64,000 nucleotides of DNA from Albula goreensis (lineage: Eukaryota > Chordata > Actinopteri > Albuliformes > Albulidae). The notes under the pieces were generated by a model that was given only the letters and a program-made list of their open reading frames with translations, was not told the DNA's origin and made no database searches. Where the stretch lies: contig CM040746.1 in NCBI GenBank assembly GCA_022829145.1, forward strand, positions 1,520,731-1,584,730, read 5' to 3'. Made by a program: the position numbers and the translations under genes. How positions within the stretch are numbered: position 1 is the first letter of the stretch; each line of letters opens with the position of its first letter. Below are positions 1 to 11,428 of the stretch, in pieces.

Positions 1-778
1 AAAAGGAGTACTTCCATGTTTATTTCTGCATGGATGAACTCTCATTATCTGCCAGGGATTAAACCCAATCTGTTCCTTCTTCTTTTTTCTCTGAATGTTG
101 TGTAAAGTGGGTATCAGTAATAGACACCTGTTTGTATTTGTATCATATCCAGTTGTATATGATGGTATCGCCTCACTAACCCTGAGCACACCCTGGTGTT
201 ACCGTGAGGAGTATCATAAATATACGTCAGAGAGAGAAGTTCAAAGAGACTTTTATTTTGATAACGAATACACTCGGGCTCGATATAGGAAAAAAGAGAT
301 CAGTTTGGTTTGAATGAATTTCTTTGTTTATTCTTATTCAGTTGACAAGTGGAGGGCTGTTTTCAAGAGGCAACATTTGAGTTCAACATCTCCACATTCA
401 GAAATGAGAAGTCCAGCGAATGGTAGTCAGGAATGAATGGCCATAAGTGGTAGATGTTGACCTGAAAAGACTGGCCTAAGGAAAACCTGTTAATCCCATG
501 TTACATATTAAAAAAGATGTTTATGTCAGTTTTCATCCAATTTTGTTTGGTTAGAATGAATGGTACTGGTCATTTTAACTGTGCAATGATGGATTTCAGT
601 CAAAACGCAAGCATATTTGTCAAGATTTGTGCATTTTGAAAAATGACTGAATATAATACATGTGAGAGGATATATTAAGGTGAATTTTAGGAAGTGTAAA
701 ATTATTTCGTCATTTTGAGTTTTGTATTCAATGGATTGAAATGCATTTGGAGTGAGCGAGGCATGCGAATGGATTTAT
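1..778. other. Intergenic/upstream sequence, no feature seen
   Basis: This is AT-rich single-copy-looking DNA. I see no convincing exon, RNA gene or element. The 72-codon frame at 95-313 matches no family I know and has no splice context, so I treat it as chance. Confidence 0.6.
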
Positions 779-819
779 AGTGAGTGAGTGAGTGAGTGAG
801 TGAGTGAGTGAGTGAGTGA
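779..819 (+). repeat. (TGAG)n tetranucleotide microsatellite
   Basis: There are about ten perfect TGAG units. Decayed copies (gagtgag and related words) are visible on both sides, at about 750-778 and 840-915, so the tract was once longer. Confidence 0.95.
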
Positions 820-1224
820 ACTGATGGAGGAGTTGAAGAGCGAATAAGCCGGGGTTAGTGGGTTAGTGAGTAAGTTATAAAGTGAACGAGCTGGTGCATG
901 GTTGAGTGAGGTGAGAGGGCAATTACCTGAGGGCTAGACGCCAGCCTCTTTCCTGTGCGAGGACACCCCCCCTCTTCATCTGTGATATGTGCACAGGAAG
1001 CCTAAAATCCGAGCGTGAAAAACAAAATCATAATTTGGCATGATGTGGTCTCAGAGGAGCGTGGCGGTGGCCGCGCTGGTTGTGATTTGCAGTAAATGTC
1101 ACTTAGGCAGAGAGCGAGAGGATAATGAGAGCCCCTACCCGCAGAGAGACAGTCTCCTCCACACAGAAATCACTGCGCTCAAGAGCTCACTGCTCTCAGC
1201 GAGTACGGACTGCATCAGAGGCTG
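820..1224. other. Decayed TGAG flank, then unremarkable sequence
   Basis: The first 100 bases are eroded TGAG-like sequence. The remainder, up to the TG tract, holds no gene I can support. The 192-codon frame starting at 1040 runs straight into the TG repeat, and its open part there is only repeated Cys-Val. Confidence 0.6.
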
Positions 1225-1226
1225 CT

Positions 1227-1279
<53 letters not shown>

Positions 1280-1751
1280 GGTCTGTGTATGTGTGTGTGT
1301 GTTTGTGTGTGTGTGGGTCTGTGTATGTGTGTGTGTGTTTGTGTGAGTGTGTATGGGTCTGTGTATGTGTGTATGGGTCTGTGTTTGTGTGTGTGTGTCT
1401 GTGTTTGTGGGTCTGTGTATGTGTGTTTGTGTATGGGTCTGTGTGTGTGTGAGAGTGTGTGTGTGTGTGTGTGTGTTTATGTGTGTGTGTGTGTGTGTTT
1501 GTGGGTCTGTGTATGTGTGTGTATCTGTGTATGTGTGTGTATGGGTCTGTGTGTGTGTGAGTGTGTGTATGTGTGTGTGATTGAGTGGGTTGTGTATGTG
1601 TCAGTGAAAGTGAAATGAATATGTGTGTTTGTGTGTGTGTGTGTGTATGTGCATGTGTGCATACTTGAGTATTTCTGTGTGTGTGTGTGTGCAAGTGTGC
1701 ATACTTGAGTATTTCTGTGTGGGCATGATTGAATGCATGTGTGCATGTGTC

Positions 1752-1838
<87 letters not shown>
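1225..1838 (+). repeat. Compound (TG)n microsatellite with internal higher-order units
   Basis: Two pure TG tracts, about 1231-1279 and 1754-1838, flank 470 bases of interrupted TG. The interruptions are themselves patterned: 'gggtctgtgtatgtg' recurs many times between 1310 and 1560, and a roughly 26-base block containing 'catacttgagtatttctgtg' is duplicated at about 1655 and 1696. All long frames here (Cys-Val on +, Thr-His on -) are repeat artefacts. Confidence 0.97.
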
Positions 1839-1843
<5 letters not shown>

Positions 1844-3712
1844 CTTCATTATCAGCTGACATATAAGTAGGATATTATTCAGAGGAGTAATTCCTTCTGA
1901 GTTTTAAACTGGAACTAAATGAATTCCTTTTGTTGGTGAAGGATTTGCTTGACTGAAACCTTGTATCAATTTTATGGTTTTACATCAGTCAGAACCCTGG
2001 TAACAGCTCGGCTACATATTCACCCCAAGATGTTTAGAAAAGAAAAAATTGTTTTTATAGTTCACAATTTATTTATGCATTTATTGACATCATTATAGTA
2101 TGAACATTATGTTAAAAGTTAACATTACATAAGTAACACATACAAAAGCTTTCTAAGTAGCTTTGTTTTATTCGTTTTTAAATGAGTCCGAGCCACAGGA
2201 ATTCCGCGTGTCATCTGTAACTAGCATCATATCAAATTTCTTGGATATTTTTTAATGTTTTTCAAATGTTTTTGTGTGTTCTACCCAAAAAGAAGTAAAT
2301 GACCACCTGTTGGTGCAGGCAGCAAAGATCAGTAAATAAAGTGAATGCTGGCATCAACTACAGCAACGTTGTCAATTATCTGTGGTTTTTTGATGTTGGT
2401 GGGGATTCCATTAATGTAACCTCTGTGAATTTCAAGGGTTTCCTGCTAGACCAGCCTCGACGGGGTTTCCTCAAGGTCTCTCTCTGATACCCAGTCCTGC
2501 GCGGAGTCATTTTAATGATATTTATGGACGATGCTGACAGAAAGATCTTGTGGTACAGCAAGTGGTCAGTGGCCTTCGGCATAGATCTCCGGGCCAGATG
2601 TAAATCCAGTCCCTACCTCTCCAATCAATACAATGAAAGAATTTCTCCGAGCTGTCTTTAAAACGTATTTATATCGATCGGAAACCGTTTCCAGATCAAC
2701 GCTACGCTGCTTCCCTCTCTCCAACAGATCTTCCAGCAGGTACTTAAAAGGTGAAGGTTACTAGCAAGCATTTAACCTTGTGCTTCAGGGCCAGTTTACA
2801 ATTCAATGGATATTTTGACTGATATATTTCGTACAACCAGACTCGGGTCAAGCACGCATTTGACATATTTTAACTCTTCAAGATGCTGGTGAAAATGTCC
2901 TTACAAAATTGAATGAGGTGAAATTATATTTTTTTCTAAATGTAGTTGAAAATATAATTCATGACTTTTACTAAAAGGGTTAAATTCTTTCATCTGATTG
3001 TTTCACCCAGGTCTTTCACACACACATTCAGCTGAGAGATTTTACAGGTGACCCTTCTCAAACTTTGTAAAGTTAATGGAACACGAGCAAAGGCTGCAGG
3101 TAAATATATTTTTAATGTTTTTCGCATTTTCTGCCATATTCTCCCAGGTGTAGTGTGTGCTGCTGCCATGCTTTTGCAGAAAGTACTTCTTTGAATTGTT
3201 TCCAAAGCACCCTGTCTCACTGAGAGTACTCAGAGCAATGACTTCATGATCGAGCAACAATCTGGAATCTGATCATGTGTAAACTTCTGTTTTATTTCTC
3301 CCAAAATACGATCGCTTATACCATGGCTTGGTTCAGCGTCGGATTCTGATTGGCTGTCCTGTGTCCTGTATGCTGAAATGGTGTAATGTATGGTGATGAA
3401 ATAATTCCATCACAAACTAGGTTTATCATCATTTCAGATTGTCATGCCTGTTCAACATTCTGTTTCAATGGAATCTACTATTCTAAAAGAAAAAAATGGG
3501 AAAAAAAAATAAAATCCTCATCAACAGCAATAAAATACAGAAAATATTTTTGTTTAATTTTATTTGAGTGTTTAATTATTAATTTTGAAAGTAGCAGTCA
3601 CTCTAGGCTGTCTACCTGTATGCAAGTAAATCACTTTCTTAAGATAATATTGTTAAGATTATTTTATTGATTGTTTCAGTTTTTGAGCCGCAAATTCTAT
3701 TTCATTTTTCTT
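1839..3712. other. Non-coding sequence, no feature seen
   Basis: This stretch is AT-rich. Short frames on both strands (for example 2299-2487 and 2990-3260) lack recognisable domains and splice structure. No repeat or RNA gene was seen. Confidence 0.55.
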
Positions 3713-4128
3713 GAGCAGCTGAGTGTGCAAATTCTCAGACAGGAGCAGCTGAGTTCATTAAGTGTGCACTCCTCTCACACAGGGAGCAGCTTGTGCACAC
3801 ATCTCACAAGGAGCAGCTGAGTGTGCACTCCTCTCACACAGGGAGCAGCTGAGTGTGCACTCCTCTCACACAGGGAGCAGCTGAGTGTGCACTCCCTCTC
3901 AGACAGTGAGCAGCTGAGGGTGCACTCCTCTCAGACAGGGAGCAGCTGAGCTCACAAAGGGAGCAGTCAGACAGGGAGAGCTGAAGATGCACTCCTCTCA
4001 GACAGGGAGCAGCTGAGGTGCACTCCTCTCACACAGGGAGCAGCTGAGGGTGCACTCCTCTCAGGCATGGAGAAGCTGAGTGCACTATCCTCTCACACAG
4101 GGAACACTGTACCTGCAGAGTGTGCACT
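3713..4128 (+). repeat. Minisatellite, about 32-bp unit, about 12 diverged copies
   Basis: The unit runs from 'gggagcagctgag' through 'tgtgcactcctctcacaca'. Central copies at about 3836-3900 are nearly identical, while the edges are truncated or carry substitutions (cagacag for cacacag) and short deletions. This is typical of a minisatellite decaying from its ends. Confidence 0.93.
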
Positions 4129-4975
4129 TAATTCATACACTTACTCAGAAGCCAGTGGCTCCAGGCCCTCTTGTGCCCCACTGGAGTAACTAAATGTCTG
4201 TTTGCGGTAGTGGGTCTCAGCATCATTACCAGCTAGTCGAAGTGAATCTCACCAGCTCCAATCGGGAGAAACCCGGCAGGGTCCCAGTCCTCAGCTAATA
4301 ACAGACAACTGCCATGTCTGGGCTGTAGAGCTCAGCTCCTGTTCAAGGGAATACCTTTATCACCTAAGCAACTAGGAAACCCTGAATTTATTAAACTGGT
4401 TTTATTTATTAGCTACTTTATTAAGTACCAACTGTCCATAATAAATGTATGGGCCAAGGATCTTCTGAACAATTTAGCACTGAATTGAGAGTCTTGAATT
4501 TAAAATTTAGCTCTTAAAAAATAAATGCTGACTGCTATTGAAACTGTGAGTGGCAATTCATTCATGGTCTTTCTTTGAAAGACATGGATTACAAACTGTT
4601 GAAACTGAAATACCAAAGGATACAGTAACTGTGTGTAGTGTGTGGACAGAAGGGTGTAGAATAGTCACTGGCATTTTCCTGTCTTACTGTATATGGACTG
4701 GATAGTGTGAAATTATCTCTGGCACTTGTAGTTCTGTGTACGGCCTGTAGGGTGAAATGTAGCATCCATATTTTTATTTTTAATTTCAATACGAAGATAA
4801 GAAAATTTTGGTAAATGAAGGTAGGTATTAATCGTTTAAGAAACAGATCACCACTTCTATGGGTGGCAGGGTGACTCAAACAAAATATGTGAATACAACA
4901 GTAATTACTTTCGTTTTCACAATGTGTTTCATATTATCCTTGACAGGACCATAGATGCGCTGTATGTAATCAACA
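4129..4975. other. Non-coding sequence, no feature seen
   Basis: This is single-copy-looking DNA. The 96-codon minus-strand frame at 4589-4879 resembles no family I know. Confidence 0.55.
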
Positions 4976-5077
4976 AGTAAATTTGAGAATCAGATTGCCA
5001 TATGTCATTGTGTTTACCTCACAATGAGTACATTTAAGAATCAGGTTGCCATACATCGTTGTGTTTACCTCGCACAA
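4976..5077 (+). repeat. Tandem duplication, 51-bp unit, two copies
   Basis: The block starting 'agtaaatttgagaatcag' at 4976 is repeated at 5027 as 'agtacatttaagaatcag'. Both copies continue through 'ttgccata' and 'tgtgtttacctc'. The copies differ at several positions, so the duplication is old. Confidence 0.85.
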
Positions 5078-6222
5078 AACACTCTCGCTGTGTGGTTAAC
5101 TTGCTCATAACACCATACCCACAATGCCGCAAAACCCATAGATCCATAACTCCATATCATATAACATTTAGGGGTGGAAATGAACAAATTCTGGCTTCTG
5201 GGCATACAGTAAAATATGAGTTTTGCATGAATTCATAATTAGTAAAGGAAATGAGCAGCTGCCAACAGCCCACTCCAGTTTGTGTACTTTTTCTTCTTCA
5301 GTTGTACCGGCGCAAAATTGCACAGCACAAGAACGTAACGTTTGAAGAGGAGAACAAGCCACTCAGCTCAGCTAGGCTCATTGTTTTACCCTTCCTCTGC
5401 CAAAAATGGTTTTACTCAAGGAAAATAATGATTTAAACATTATATATCCAAACACAGTAATATTGTATACGTGGCTGTTTAAATCTTTACCTACTTCTCA
5501 GCTTCAATATATCAAAATTGCATTAAAAACCTTTATAAATCTGTTGGGTTTATCCGTGTTTCCACGTCTTTCTTACATTTGGCCCTGAAAAACAACTATA
5601 ATTGACCGTGATTAGACATTCAATTGTATATTTTTAGACCGCTGCTTTCGAGCGAGGCTTTTCTGCTTGCACTGTAAATATAGAAATGACAGTAAGTGCA
5701 CTTTGCAAAGTTTTTTTTCCTGAAATTGTCCCCACAATTTTCATGATTGCAGGGCTTTCTCATGCTAGCACCACTCCAAGCAAGACATGTTTCTCCTGGA
5801 CCTTGTTAAGATTTTTGCCATCCTGCCCTTTCCTTAATGAGTCGAAATAATACTCAGGAACATAAGAATACATAATGATGAGAAAAAACCATTCAGACCA
5901 CCTCAATTCTTCATCTATGTATGGACAATGCGTAACAATATTCTAACTGTATGTTTCTTTTCATAAGCACGCTGCTCTGTTGGCCTTCAGGGTGGAGAGG
6001 TGCTTTCTCTTAGCAAGGTGAACGAATCCTGTCCTTCAGAGTGGTGCATCATGGGACGTTTGAGTCACAGATTAGGGATTTCAGGCAGAAGCGACCCTCA
6101 ACTCAAACTGGGGGCTGATGGACGATTTTGCCCTTTTTTGTGTGTGTGTGTGGAAATCATGAGAACGAGTTGTTACCATAGTAACTAACGGATCTGAATA
6201 AACAGGAAATAAAAAGGCCCTA
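5078..6222. other. Non-coding sequence, no feature seen
   Basis: No gene, repeat array or element was recognised. Short frames at 5168-5588 and 6000-6188 have no family resemblance. Confidence 0.5.
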
Positions 6223-6347
6223 TAATGCCGTCTCTGGTGGATTGGGTTCCTGTAATCTGTGGCAGTTGCTTGGTCCTCCCGTGCAGGAACTAGATGGCGG
6301 AACTGGGGCAGAAAACCAACACTGGGGCGAATACCAGAGGCGGCATA
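6223..6347. mobile_element. Short inverted-repeat element (MITE-like)
   Basis: The left end 'atgccgtctctggt' (6225-6238) is matched in inverse orientation by 'accagaggcggcat' (6333-6346), with one mismatch. The ends enclose about 95 bp with no coding potential. This layout is that of a non-autonomous DNA transposon. I could not define a clean target-site duplication, so the exact ends and the superfamily are open. Confidence 0.5.
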
Positions 6348-7825
6348 AGTGCTAGTCCTACCTGGGGAAATTACACCTCAACTTTTCAAATATTTAGCAA
6401 AATCTGAAAAGACGTCTGTTTCCGCCTAAGCACTTTCAATTACTAACCAAAGCATACAACCCCATGAAAAAAAATTGTATTCTGAAAGTTATTTCAGATT
6501 CTTTGCATTTCAAAAAAGAAAGATATTTATTTTCACAAAATGCATTGGTCTGTTGATCCAGCCCTGTTAGTGAAAAGCAAATTAAAGATGATCCAGTACA
6601 TGTGTGTAAAACATGAGTAAAACAAGGGGCCTGTAGTGGTCTCTACTGTTAAGCAAGGAAACCCAACAAAATTACATGCCCTGAACTAGATCTCGCCTTT
6701 CACAGATTTGTGTCACGTGTAGCATGTGGGAACTAGTCTAAGTACATATGTGAAAATGAAATATGGCCTCCACAACCAATTTATATCTTTTATGAAGACT
6801 TGAACACACATGTACAGTACCCTTGATGACATTTGGGACGAAGGCAATTTTTTTCTACATTTAGCTCTGTACTAAATTTATACTCACATGTCGATTCACA
6901 CGGATTCTCCGTTTTATTATCGGTCGATTTTTATACATTTTAGTTCACCTCGTGATTTTTACTAAAAACCTAAAACTGTGAAGGGAAAATTAGTCAATTT
7001 TAATCCCGTTTGATCACTGCAAGGGGGGCGATGAGAGTTCACTTCCTGTGCCGCAGACGTCGATGGGGCACAGTAGCACACAAAAGCGCAGAGCAGTAAA
7101 GCTGTCGGCACCCAAATCAAGACTACACCTGCTCTCTCACAATAAGACATTCTCTCAATGGAAGGATGGGGAGGAAAAGGAAACATACTTCAGGAAAAAC
7201 TTATCAACAGTTTCTATTTGTCACCCCTCGCCTCCGCTTTAAAAAGAAACCCAAGCCCATGCAACGGAAATTCAACCGACACAGCCTGCATTTCATCGAC
7301 TTCCGGTACAGAGGGAGATCATGGCTTCTTCGCAGTTGTGGGACACGTTTACCAAAAGCAGTACAACTGAACTGAATTACACAAATAATTTTTTTTTTTT
7401 TATCGGGTTTTCTCTTTTTTTCTAAACTCCCACGGGACTAGGAAAGAGTGTTTCACCTCCCTTTGCATTTGACAAACTCAGCAAACACAGTCCTCAAACA
7501 CCTCAAACAGCTGAGAGCATCCACGCACAAGCTGCCGAGCGTTACTCCTGCTGATTCGCCGAAAAGCTGGGCCAATGGAATAAATATAAATTGCAGAGGG
7601 ACGTAGTGGGTGAATTATGCCGTTAGAAATGGATTATCCCGCCTCGTCCTGAACCTCAGGGTCACCACGGAAACATGTCCTATGGCCTGAGTTGACGGGC
7701 TTGATGTGAATCTCCATAATCGAATCCTCTCGCAAAACATTTACAGAAACACAACAAAGACGGAGGTAGCATTTTTGGTTGGGCAGAAATTATTAGAACC
7801 CGTACCATGCTGCACAGTGGATAAT
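6348..7825. other. Non-coding sequence, no feature seen
   Basis: AT-rich DNA with one short T-run near 7388. Overlapping frames at 7048-7375 have no recognisable domain. The 355-codon frame that starts at 7706 is carried by the minisatellite that follows. Confidence 0.5.
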
Positions 7826-8748
7826 CTTGTTAAGACGCTCTTCCAGTGTGTGGATGGGCCCCACAGTCTACATCCTGTTAAGACACTGTTCCAGTGTGTG
7901 GATGGGCCCCACAGTCTGCATCCTGTTAAGGCACTGTTCCAGTGTGTGGATGGGCCCCACAGTCTGCATCCTGTTAAGGCACTGTTCCAGTGTGTGGATG
8001 GGCCCCACAATCTACATCCTGTTAAGGCACTGTTCCAGTGTGTGGATGGGCCCTACAGTCTGCATCCTGTTAAGACACTGTTCCAGTGTGTGGATGGGCC
8101 CCACAGTCTGCATCCTGTTAAGGCACTGCTCCAGTGTGTGGATGGGCCCCACAGTCTGCATCCTGTTAAGGCACTGTTCCAGTGTGTGGATGGGCCCCAC
8201 AGTCTGCATCCTGTTAAGGCACTGTTCCAGTGTGTGGATGGCCCCCACAGTCTGCATCCTGTTAAGGCACTGTTCCAGTGTGTGGATGGGCCCCACAGTC
8301 TGCATCCTGTTAAGGCACTGTTCCAGTGTGTGGATGGGCCCCACAGTCTGCATCCTGTTAAGGCACTGTTCCAGTGTGTGGATGGGCCCCAGGCAGTTCT
8401 GCATCCTGTTAAGGCACTGTTCCAGTGTGTGGATGGCCCCACAGTCTGCATCCTGTTAAGGCACTGTTCTGGCATCAGTCTGTTCAGGCACTGTTCCAGT
8501 GTGTGGATGGGCCCTACAGTCTGCATCCTGTTAAGGCACTGTTCCAGTGTGTGGATGGGCCCCACAGTCTGCATCCTGTTAAGGCACTGTTCCAGTGTGT
8601 GGATGGGCCCCACAGTCTGCATCCTGTTAAGGCACTGTTCCAGTGTGTGGATGGGCCCCACAGTCTGCGTCCTGGTAAGGCACTGTTCCAGTGTGTGGAT
8701 GGGCCCCACAGTCTGCATCCTGTTCAGGCACTGTTCCAGTGTTTGGTC
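7826..8748 (+). repeat. 48-bp minisatellite A, about 19 copies
   Basis: The 48-bp unit includes 'ggcactgttccagtgtgtgg' followed by 'atgggccccacagtctgcat' and 'cctgttaa'. About 19 copies occur, most more than 95 percent identical by eye. One copy near 8393 has a short insertion and one near 8460-8490 is truncated. Each unit contains the dyad CACTG-TTC-CAGTG. Because 48 is divisible by three and the unit lacks stops in several frames, long artificial frames appear on both strands (the plus-strand unit reads VKALFQCVDGPHSLHP). The same unit occurs inverted at 13574-13893. Confidence 0.97.
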
Positions 8749-9289
8749 TGCAACCCTGCACAGTGAAACATAATTGGCCACCCAGGGAGGGAGGTATTTC
8801 ATCAGCAGGGATGTCTGAGTTTTATCACACACCAGTGACCCACACTCGTCAAACAGATGCCCCTTTGCACACAAAGTGTCTTCCTCCTGCTCAGGTCTGC
8901 TCGAGCTCAATTTGTCGACTGCGGAGTGAAAAGAAGTGGCTTCAGACGTTGTATATCTCAGCAGAGAGGATGTTCTTGCCTGCTGTCCTGGATTTATAGC
9001 AGGAGCTGCAGCCATGAACTTAGCTTGAGAATACGATTGAGCATTTCAAATTTGCAGATGAATGAAATGACTTTATTTGTAACCTGGGATTTCCAAGTAG
9101 CTCAGCTGGTAAAGATGGCCCCTCTGGCACAGGTTGGGACCTGTGGCACAGATATGGCAGGTTTGTGGCATCTAATAGAATCTGCAGCAGTGGAACAAAT
9201 CTGGCAGTATGGCAGTAGGACCAGTGAGGTTTAAACAGTGGTGTTAATAAAACAGTGCTGTCTGATTCGGCTCTGAGGAGCTCTCTCCA
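8749..9289. other. Non-coding sequence with a weak tRNA-like segment
   Basis: At 9098-9115 'agtagctcagctggtaaa' resembles the 5' D-arm/A-box region of a tRNA, so a tRNA-derived SINE relic is possible. There is no matching T-arm (GGTTCGAATCC type) at the proper distance, so I do not call a tRNA or a SINE here. Nothing else was recognised. Confidence 0.4.
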
Positions 9290-9470
9290 GAGCGTCTCTC
9301 TGTGCCTTGAGGGCAGGGGCGCAAATGGTGTGGGGGAGTACGTTTCATAGGGACCCCAATCCGTCCCCCCCACTTTTGAAAAAAAAAAAATATATATAAG
9401 TTTAAAAGTTGAGAACTTTTGCTCACAGTTTGGTCCCCCCCACTTCAAAAATCTCTCCAGTGCCGCTGCC
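9290..9470. mobile_element. Possible interspersed-repeat fragment
   Basis: Two similar words, 'gtcccccccacttttgaaaa' (9362) and 'ggtcccccccacttcaaaaa' (9432), flank an A-rich and TA-rich stretch. The composition and the phrase 'gggggagtacgtttcatagg' resemble dispersed repeats I have seen in fish genomes, but I cannot assign a class. Confidence 0.3.
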
Positions 9471-10483
9471 TGGAGGGTCCACTGTCTTCATCATCTTTGT
9501 TTTGCTTTTTTACCATTTGAAGGCCATTAGCCTCATGGCCATTATTCGCATAAACAAGCAAACATAAACTTAAACAGGAAGCAAGTAATTTAAAAAAATT
9601 TTCACACAAGAAACATCCACACCTCTGCCCTTTAACACAGGAAGTAGAAACAATCCCGCGTGTTGACAGAGTGAGCCAGAGGGACATCTGTCTGATTCCT
9701 TTTTTTGTTCTCTTTGTCAAAGCGTGAGGAAAAACGGGCAGAAATGGTCTGTCCGGGGCAACCAGTGACTTTTTTAAACATTCAGCTTTTAGACAAAAAA
9801 AAGTCATGAGAACCAACTCTAACGACGGAAAAATGATGCATGTTCTTTCAGTAAGGTGCTGAGGAGAGGATAACATTTGCATCGCTAAGATGAGTTTGCT
9901 GTAGCCCTTCTGCATATAATTGAAAATCTCAGATTTATTTCTTTATTTTCATTTCTCATTTGTTGAATTGCATCTTCTTCCTATAATATCTTCACTCTGT
10001 CACTTAAGGTCTATTACACACATCAAGATGAGGAACAATAGCAAAAAACTCTGTATATACCCCCTGGTGAGTTAACCTTGTGTTGAACTGCTTCAGTGAT
10101 CAACAGTGAACTTGATAAATTATCAACCAATGGTCTTCTATGCTCTCTGAATGCAAATGCATTTGTGAAACTGGAAATCGGGAGAAAATGAAATCAGCAT
10201 ACATTTTAAAACACTCCTCCAGTCTTTAAGATTAAAGAAATCTATTTTGAGATGGAAACACATTCACTGAATGGATTGTTTTTCTTATTATTATTCAAAT
10301 ACCAGGAGAGGCCGGGTATATTAAAATAAGAAAGAAATATGGTAGCTTTACGATCTTTAGCTCCTTCCTCTCTTTCTCTCTTGTCTTCCAGCAGGAAGTG
10401 AGTAACAGAAAGGCTTTTACGGGTGGGGCTTGTGAAATTGGGATGTTTGCAGACCTCGGTTGTCGGTCACTGTGTTTGGGCAC
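9471..10483. other. Non-coding sequence, no feature seen
   Basis: A 156-codon minus-strand frame at 9445-9915 is the longest non-repetitive one nearby. It shows no domain, signal or splice structure and is treated as chance. Confidence 0.5.
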
Positions 10484-10515
10484 GGGGTGGGGGGTGGGGG
10501 GGTGCAGGGGAAGGG
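10484..10515 (+). other. G-quadruplex-prone G-run cluster
   Basis: Five G-runs of 3 to 7 bases are separated by one to four bases (gggg-t-gggggg-t-ggggggg-tgca-gggg-aa-ggg), which fits the usual G4 pattern. There is no gene context to give it a role. Confidence 0.7.
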
Positions 10516-11428
10516 AATGCGGAGGTGTGAAGCTGCTCTAAGTCTGATTGCTGGTGCTCCTAATGGCCTGTCTGGGTGTGCGGCCCAGCGTGAGGGCTGG
10601 CCGAGCACCTCTTAGCGGGGCGAGACTGGGAACCCACAGCGCTGATCCTAGCACAGAGCTTATCACGGTGCCGTCAAGCTTTCAAATCTCGAGTGCTCCA
10701 GACACTCGACTGATTCATGATATATGTTGTCCTGATACACTTTATCTTGTGCAGGGCAGCCCAGATTTGACCCCCTTTCTCAGTTTCCCTACCCCCATTA
10801 AATACGAGGGGTTACCCCAGGCACAGAGTAGGTGTACAGCCTGCTTCCCTCTCCATTTCATGGTATGGTACTTACACTTGTGTCTATCAAACCGGGAATT
10901 AACATTTAGTAAAACCGTAAATTCACTCATTCTTAATTGATCTTAGTTGCATGTAATTCTTGAAATCTTATGTTTTATATAAATGTATATATGTATTATA
11001 TAAATCAAACTATTCACAGGATTTTCAGTAACAAATACATCATTTGTGTATCTTGAGCCAATACAGACTTGTTCGTGGGTAAATCTATGTTACGCGGACA
11101 TGTTTGAATGCACATGTCCTTCAGAAACCAACATCAGAATGGCCACTATGAGATTTGTGCATGCTATCATCCTCAGGGCTAACATCCTTCACATGCGGTT
11201 AATCAGCCCCCAACACACCAGCGACGCCCCCCTGCCACCGCCCCCCTCAGCACTGCCCCGAGCCCAGACGGAAATGAATGTCACACACTTTGCGGTATTA
11301 ACCCTTCCGTTGCCGGTTACTCGCTGACTGTGTCTGGCTCACAGACTGCAGGAGTCCTCCTCCTAAGCGCTGGGTCACTGAATAATCACTCATGTCTGCC
11401 ATTTTGTATCCCCTGAAAGGCGATTTCA
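10516..11428. other. Non-coding sequence, no feature seen
   Basis: The frames at 10548-10940 and 11046-11327 have no recognisable product. No repeat was seen until the minisatellite at 11429. Confidence 0.5.

Noticed and set aside
1215..1862. 215-codon Thr-His repeat frame and Cys-Val repeat frames
   Set aside because: Translation of a (TG)n/(CA)n microsatellite.
7706..9015. 355-codon plus-strand and 320-codon minus-strand frames with 16-residue repeats
   Set aside because: Both arise because the 48-bp minisatellite unit is a multiple of three and free of stops in several frames. There is no start context, domain or splice structure, and the same unit is open on both strands.
9090..9130. 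Possible tRNA start 'gtagctcagctggtaaa'
   Set aside because: No B-box or T-arm follows at tRNA spacing. It is at most a SINE relic.
9445..9915. 156-codon minus-strand frame
   Set aside because: No family resemblance, no splice sites and no codon pattern that stands out; a few such frames are expected by chance in 64 kb.
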